The position numbers and the translations under genes were made by a program. Below, one piece after another: positions 58,665 through 64,000 of a stretch of 64,000 nt of DNA; positions within the stretch are counted from its first letter, which is position 1; each line of letters starts with the position of its first letter. The notes beneath the pieces are model-generated. The model was given only the letters and a program-made list of their open reading frames with translations. It did not search any database and was not told where the DNA came from. The stretch comes from Metellina segmentata (lineage: Eukaryota > Arthropoda > Arachnida > Araneae > Tetragnathidae), in contig OX375881.1 in assembly GCA_947359465.1 (NCBI GenBank), forward strand, positions 32,591,742 to 32,655,741. The letters are read 5' to 3'.

Positions 58665-59474
58665 CTTTCTTTCGAAGTCAACGTGAAATAACCAATCACA
58701 AAAGGCAGGTGGCAGCACATTGCAGTGGAGTGTATAAAGGATGTCCTAGGGCTTCGGAAAGCATTTTAATCGTTGGCGTAATGCAGAAACGTAGCAATTT
58801 ATCCGACGTCCAAAAAGGCATGATTATTGGTTTTCGGGCCAAGGGTGGAAGCATTTCGGAAACGGCTAATTTTGTGAACTGTTCGCGTGCCGCCGTGGTA
58901 AAAGTATAGCGTGCATGACAAAATGGCACTATCCAAAATCAGCGGCGTAGTATATGTTGTGCACCACGGGTTATAGATGACAGAGGCGAACGAAGGCTAC
59001 GGAGATGCGTTCGGGCGAATAGACGTGAAACTGTTGAGCAACTGACAGCCCAGATGAACCAAGGGGCTACCAAGAGTGTATCCTCAACAACGGTTCAGCG
59101 AACGTTGCTGCGCATGGGCCTCCGCAGCAGACGCCTAGTTAATGCACCTATGCTGACTGCTGTTCATCGGCGACGAAGGCTGGAATTTGCACGCCAGTAC
59201 CGCAACTGGACGTCCACAGAGTGGCTTTTCCCGATGAATCACGTATAATGCTCCATCGCGGACAGATGGACGTGGGCGTATACGGCGTGAAACGTCTGAA
59301 AGCAAACACCCTGCAACAATTCCCATAGATCCTCAACCGCGTAATCTAACGCAGCTGGCCACGGCACTGGAGTCGGCATGGCTCAACATGCCAGTGAACA
59401 CCTTCAGAAACATAATTGACTCTCTGCCTGCACGTCTGGCAGTGGTCCGCTCTGCCAATGATGGTTATTCTGGC
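58661..59474 (+). mobile_element. Internally deleted Tc1-like transposon, copy 2, lacking both termini
   Basis: Closely related to copy 1 (24364-25231) but in the opposite orientation. The left terminus is lost in the (CA)n tract and the right terminus stops at tggttattctgg (about 59474), before the inverted repeat. The middle of the gene is deleted too. It is therefore immobile. Confidence 0.85.
58781..59470 (+). pseudogene. Tc1-like transposase, broken (copy 2)
   Basis: Starts MQKRSNLSDVQKGMIIGFRA, the same helix-turn-helix as copy 1, but meets an in-frame stop near 58909. A second segment at 59054-59248 encodes NQGATKSVSSTTVQRTLLR and RRRLEFARQYRNWTSTEW. A small deletion there removes the usual first catalytic aspartate motif. 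The sequence then skips from the ANTLQQ region to a C-terminal NIIDSLPARLAVVRSA part, losing the other acidic residues. Compared with copy 1 the skip starts earlier but keeps more of the C terminus. It cannot be functional. Both copies derive from one Tc1 lineage, different from the DD34E fossil at 35540. Confidence 0.8.
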
Positions 59475-60537
59475 TTTTGACAGGCTACCAATGACCTCGA
59501 GTGTGTTTCCTCACAGCACATAATCGGCTTCAGCGCAGAACCTGTGCTAACGAACACATGCGTTAGATCCTAGATGACCGTATGAAGGTTGCGTGGTCCG
59601 TCAGTAACTTTAAGCCATTCGTGGGCAACATAGAAAGAAATAGAAGACCTGCTCATCCATGTTCTATTTCTGTACAAAAACCATGTTGATACGCATTTCA
59701 GAAACATAGTGATGCAGGACTGATTTTGAACCAATGCGTGGATGGACTAAGTTAAGCTCTGTAATGATACTCGACCACTGACATTTATGCGAATTAGATA
59801 TAAATACCGAAACCCATTTCTCTCTCTCCATAAATATCATTCTACTCAAAACCGTATTATTTTTAATCTGCAGATAATATCCAAAACGCGGGCAACAAAA
59901 CGTTGACACATAATGAGAAGATTATGGAACTCCACTTCCGACGCACAACAGCCACTGATGACATTTCAAAACACGAAGCCTAATTTCTAAATTACCTCAA
60001 AAAACGAACTTCAAATGCAAAACAAACACCAGCTCTAAGTCGAGCGATTATCGTTGAGAATCCAAACCACTACGGAAAGGTAATTCAACTGCAAACATTT
60101 AACAAACTTTTTCCCCACCCTTTTCATTTTACTTCCAGCCATCAGAAGCATGTGCATTTCAATCCACTCTTCCCACAATGGCAATTTACTAAAGCCTTTC
60201 AAAAATAAATAGTCCCTGAGGAGAGATAAAAATCCTTTTTGAAATGCCTGCTCTTCTATGAGAATTTACACAGGGCTTAAGATAATTCCCGGAGTCGCCA
60301 TTCTACTCCGGTAAATTAAATCATTTACCGGAATTATTTGGAGATCATTGTCTCTTTTGAACGTAAAGAATTCCAAATGCCCATTCATAGATTGCTTTTT
60401 AAGTTCTTGTGGAAGGAGTAAGTGTAGTTGAGTCGTTTGCTTTGGAGTTTCGGTAAAAATGAATATTTTCTGCTAGAGGATTATAAAGGGAGTATTGAAA
60501 TTAAAGTTATTTTCGTTTTCAACAAATTATAGCGGGA
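59475..60537. other. Unassigned sequence
   Basis: No gene or repeat recognised. Confidence 0.4.
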
Positions 60538-60610
60538 ATTGTAATGTATCGTGTATCCAATCCGGAAATGTTGAAAACAGTTTTTTGTTTCGTTTGGGAT
60601 GCTCTTAAAT

Positions 60611-60758
60611 TTAACGTCCCTTGTGGTTGTTTCGCAACGAGGTATCTTGTCATAAGAAAAAATTAATCAGCCCTTGATGAACCAGATATCTCGTCATTAG
60701 TAAAATTAGTCGAATCTTCATGTACGAGAAATCTTATCGAAACCCTTCGGAGGTTTAA
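60611..60758. repeat. TTAA-bounded palindrome block within unit 1
   Basis: TTAA at 60611-60614 and 60755-60758 flank cgtcccttgtggttgtttcg ... cgaaacccttcggaggt. Interior contains ccagatatctcgtcattag (60682-60700). Confidence 0.55.
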
Positions 60759-60910
60759 ATATTTTTGGACATTTTGTAAACAAGATCTATATAATATATA
60801 TGCAGTGTCCAAAACTGCTCTGTAATGGTCAGAATCTGATGCAAAATCCGGATCCAAACTATAAAGTATCGAAGTTGGAGTTTTCTTTTTAACACGATAT
60901 GAGATTGGCC

Positions 60911-61403
60911 CGGGAGAAAAAAGTGATTAAAACTGCGACGAAAGTCTCAGAACAAAGTCTTTGCAGAACAATTTTTCCTTAATTTTATCAAAATTTTGGC
61001 TGTTTTTTTTTTCAATCAAAAGTTACGATGTTTTGCTGTGCAAAGCGAGCTCCTTTTTTCCACAGCTCCTTTTTCTTCTATAGCTACGGAACAATTCTTC
61101 CCTCCACCACCCAAATTACCACAAACACTTAAAAGTAACACATCTCTGGCACTGACAAAATATTTAACTTCAAAAGTTAGCGACATAATTGTAAATTCTG
61201 AAAGTATGACTTTGTTTTAAATAAAGTAAGTTAATTAATTTGGATGTTTTATTATAAGTATGTCATGCATATATTTAGCCGATAGTTGTGTTTTACGTCT
61301 GTGTTTGATTTTACTACAATTTTCAAAATTCGGACAAAAAGCCTGCAGAACGATTGCAATTGCTTGGAGTTGTGTTGCAGAATAGCGAATATAATTCTGC
61401 ATC
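60911..61403 (+). mobile_element. Mobile repeat R-B, copy 2
   Basis: Matches 21941-22324 and interrupts the first ~370-bp unit between gatatgaga and gatagtggtatt. It carries about 100 bp missing from copy 1. An open frame (60996-61220) ends just before AAATAAAG, a possible poly(A) signal, but has no recognisable family. Termini and duplication are not resolved. Confidence 0.6.
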
Positions 61404-62749
61404 TGGAGATAGTGGTATTAAAATGTATAGAGTATCCTATCCGGAAATGCTGAAAACAGTTTATGCTTCGTTTCGAGTGCTCTTAAATTCAACGCTCGTT
61501 GCAGTTGTCTCACTGAGGTACCTCATTATTATCAAAATTGATCAGACCTTGATAGACGATATATCTTGCCATTAGTAAAATTGGTTAATCTTCAACCAGA
61601 TATCTTGTCGAAACCACATAACGGGTATAATGTTTTTTTTGTACTTTTTGTAAACAATATCTATTTAATAGATATGTCGTGTCCAAAACGGGTCTGTAAT
61701 GGTCAGAATCTGAAGCAGAATCCGGATTCAAACTATATAGTATCGAAATTGTTCAACTGTTCCTTTTAACAAGATATGATGGTGGTATTCAAATATATAG
61801 ACCATTCAATCCGAAAATGTTGAAAACAGTTCCTAGTTTCATTTGGAGGGCCCTTAAATTTAACTCCCCTTGTCATTGTTTCAAGAAGGTATCTGGTCAT
61901 TCGAAAAATAGGTCAGGCATCGATGGACCAGGTATCTCGTCATTATTAAAATTGGCCAGATCTTCATGGAAGAGAAGTCTCATCGAAACCACTAAAGGAC
62001 GGTTTAGTGTTTCCTCTCTTTTTGTAGACAAGATATATGTAATACATATACAGTGTCGAAAACTGCTTTGTAATAGGCAGAATATGATGCAAAATCCGGA
62101 TTCAAACTATAAAGTATCGAAATTGTTCAATTGTTCCTTTCAACAAGATATGATAGTAATATTCAAATATATATAGAGTATCCAATCCGAAAATGTTGAA
62201 AACAGTTCTTTGTTTCATTTGGAGGACTTCTTAAATAAAACGAACCTTGTCATTGTTTCAAGAAGGTATCTCGTCATTATCAAAATTGGTCATATCTTCA
62301 TGGAAGAGAAGTCTCATCGAAACCACTAAAGGACGGTTTAGTGTTTCCCCTCTCTTTTTGTAGACAAGATATATGTAATACATATACAGTGTCCAAAACT
62401 CCTTTGTAATGGGCAGAATCTGATTCAAAATCCGGATCCAAACTCTAAAGTATCGAAATTGGATTTTTCTTTTTTACAAGATATGATAGTGGTATTAAAT
62501 ATTCAAATGTATAAAGTATCCAATCTGGAAATGTTGAAAATATTTTTTTGTTTCGTTTGGAGTGCTCTTAAATTTAACGCTCCTTGTGGTAGTCTCAATT
62601 AGGTACCTCATCATTTGCAAAATTGATCGAACCTTGATAGACGATACATCTTGTCATTAGTAAATTTGGTGAAATCGTCATTTGCAGCTAACTGACCAGA
62701 ACAAGAACCTTTTCTTAACTGTCACTAGTTCTGTGCAAAGAGCCCTTTA

Positions 62750-62880
62750 TTTTAACAACTTGGTTCTTCATTCCTTGGTGTTTATTGAAAAGTTTATACT
62801 CGATGAGATATCTCGACTTTAGAAGAATTCACTTGGTCTTAATGGGCAAGATATCTCGTTGAAAACACCTGATGAGTCAA
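62750..62880. repeat. Palindrome-family block
   Basis: gatgagatatctcgacttta (62800-62819) and caagatatctcgttgaaaac (62847-62866) mark a decayed member just after the tandem array. Confidence 0.5.
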
Positions 62881-63064
62881 GGTGGTTAGTCAAAGTATAC
62901 CACTTTTCCAAAAAATGTGTTAATGAATATACTAATACATTAGCATGCCAAACATACGGAACACTATATTTTAAAGGTTACAACCTCAAAATTAAGCACA
63001 CTGTTGATATTTGCATAACTGAATATATTCAGGTAGGTGGGTGAATTTATGTAACAATGGAGCT

Positions 63065-63250
63065 AAACTAAGAGCGATGGTCAGGGATCAATCCCAAATA
63101 TCCGATGACAACACCTCGTTATTTTGGACAACAGTCAGATGACGTGGTCAATACCTCAGCTGATTCCCCATTCTTCAAAAGTCCGCACAAGGCCAATCAG
63201 GACATTTCAGGTCAAAACAGATTTAACTTGTTCCAGTCTTCATGTGTACG
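63065..63250 (-). repeat. SINE-like element, degenerate copy 5
   Basis: Matches the body and tail of copy 1 on the minus strand (tttgaagaatggggaatcag, aaaataacgaggtgttgtca). The tRNA-like head is not clear. Confidence 0.4.
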
Positions 63251-64000
63251 AGATATATTATCGTAACACCTTTTGAGTGTTAAAGCCGAAACTCGGCTCT
63301 GTCTGCAACAATAATTTCCACTAGAACACACATTCAAAATTTCCGCTTCATTCCAAAGAAAGCGAAATGGTCATCCACAGCTTTCTAAACCTTAATCTCG
63401 CTAGCTCGTAATTGTCAACTACAGTTGACGCAGAAAAACTCCACAGCTATTTACTGGAACCAGTGATTCGAGAATACAGTGCAGAGTAGACACCAGCACC
63501 GGCGTCCAGTTTATAGTTTATACACGCTCCTCCACTTGACGAGGTGGCGTATCGAATACAGTCACCAAATGCGATAAACGCCACCACCTTGCTAAACGAG
63601 CGGTAAGAAATCAATCCTCAATCTTTCCTTAATACCCACTCGTGGGTCTAAATCAAAATCTAGCCTCCAGTTTCTTCCCCTTTCATTCGACAAGAAGGGC
63701 ATAAAAATGGCTGCCGACAATTCCTCTGCCTTCCAGAATGATCGGCTGGAACGTTTCCTTCCACTGCTTGGAAACATTTCGTCTGGAATATCTAAATTGC
63801 ATTACATTTTATAGACTACCGAAATTCCTTTAATTTATTCGAATGTTTCTCCAGTAAATAGGACCTCCGGCATAAAACCCCGGCGCTATCGGGAAAACTT
63901 CTTTCTTGCACCTTTGCTTTTTTTTTTTACTTTAACAGCTCCTGCGATACGAGGAAGCTAACAGCCTAATAAATCAGTCTTCGAAACCGAGACCTTTGAT
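63251..64000. other. Unassigned sequence at window end
   Basis: A last family terminus (gtaacaccttttgagtgttaaa) is at about 63265-63285. The remainder is GC-richer with a 61-residue minus-strand frame (63592-63777) of no known motif. A host exon cannot be ruled out. Confidence 0.35.

Larger units (their letters stand above)
60538..62700 (+). repeat. ~370-bp tandem array, five units, with embedded palindrome blocks
   Basis: Units are anchored by ccaatccggaaatgttgaaa-type sequence at 60556, 61437, 61806, 62188 and 62520, spacings 881, 369, 382 and 332. The long first spacing is explained by R-B inserted at 60911-61403. Each unit has the same order: anchor, a palindrome-family block (left ttaacgtcccttgtggttgt, right cgaaaccactaaaggacggt), then a non-family tail (cagtgtccaaaactgctttg, gcaaaatccggattcaaact). 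The amplified unit therefore carries a resident family member. Confidence 0.85.

Overview
The window is eukaryotic nuclear DNA, AT-rich and repeat-dominated, most likely from an arthropod (probably an insect). The evidence for this is eukaryote-type mobile elements (Kolobok, mariner with 41-residue D-D spacing, Tc1, PIF/Harbinger and Helitron-type ends), tRNA-derived SINE-like repeats with A/B boxes, long microsatellites, and no operons or bacterial gene density. I see no convincing host gene, tRNA gene or rRNA gene. Only two long intact reading frames exist, and both are transposases: a Kolobok-type protein (41537-43240, minus) inside a complete TTAA-flanked element (40936-43731), and a DD41D mariner-type protein (55523-56599, minus) inside a complete TA-flanked element (55346-56848) whose inverted repeats are identical over 106 bp.

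Layout. 1-7.0 kb: a ~0.9 kb dispersed repeat (R-A), a SINE-like copy, microsatellites, three Helitron-like elements and a 20-bp minisatellite cut cleanly in two by one of those Helitrons. 7-20 kb: minisatellite arrays carrying the palindrome GAGATATCTC (8.1, 9.7, 17, 17.6 kb), a ~150-180 bp degenerate array (11.3-12.5 kb), a Harbinger-type element with a Myb-like ORF remnant (13.7 kb) and a ~148-bp dimeric satellite (19.4-20.2 kb). 20-30 kb: a foldback MITE, a second R-A copy containing another repeat (R-B), an internally deleted Tc1 element (24.4 kb) and a minus-strand Helitron (26.4 kb). 30-48 kb: a decayed DD34E Tc1 transposase (35.5 kb), many palindrome-bearing TTAA-bounded repeats (36.3-40.7 kb), Kolobok (41-43.7 kb) and a 1.4 kb 42-bp-unit array (46-47.4 kb). 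48-64 kb: a 1.45 kb TA-flanked inverted-repeat element, a 362-bp GC-rich MITE, the mariner nested in R-A, a second deleted Tc1 abutting a (CA)n tract, and a ~370-bp tandem array (60.5-62.7 kb).

The most unusual thing here is a repeat family that recurs about 20 times. Blocks of 20-45 bp minisatellite units, centred on the perfect palindrome GACGAGATATCTCGTC or variants of it, are bounded by inverted termini of the form CYCTCC..GTGGTT, and in the best copies sit between TTAA tetranucleotides. It looks like a non-autonomous TTAA-targeting (piggyBac- or Kolobok-like) element whose interior has turned into satellite arrays. I do not recognise it as a described family, and no autonomous partner with matching termini is in the window. 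Repeat borders outside the two intact transposons are approximate, read by eye.
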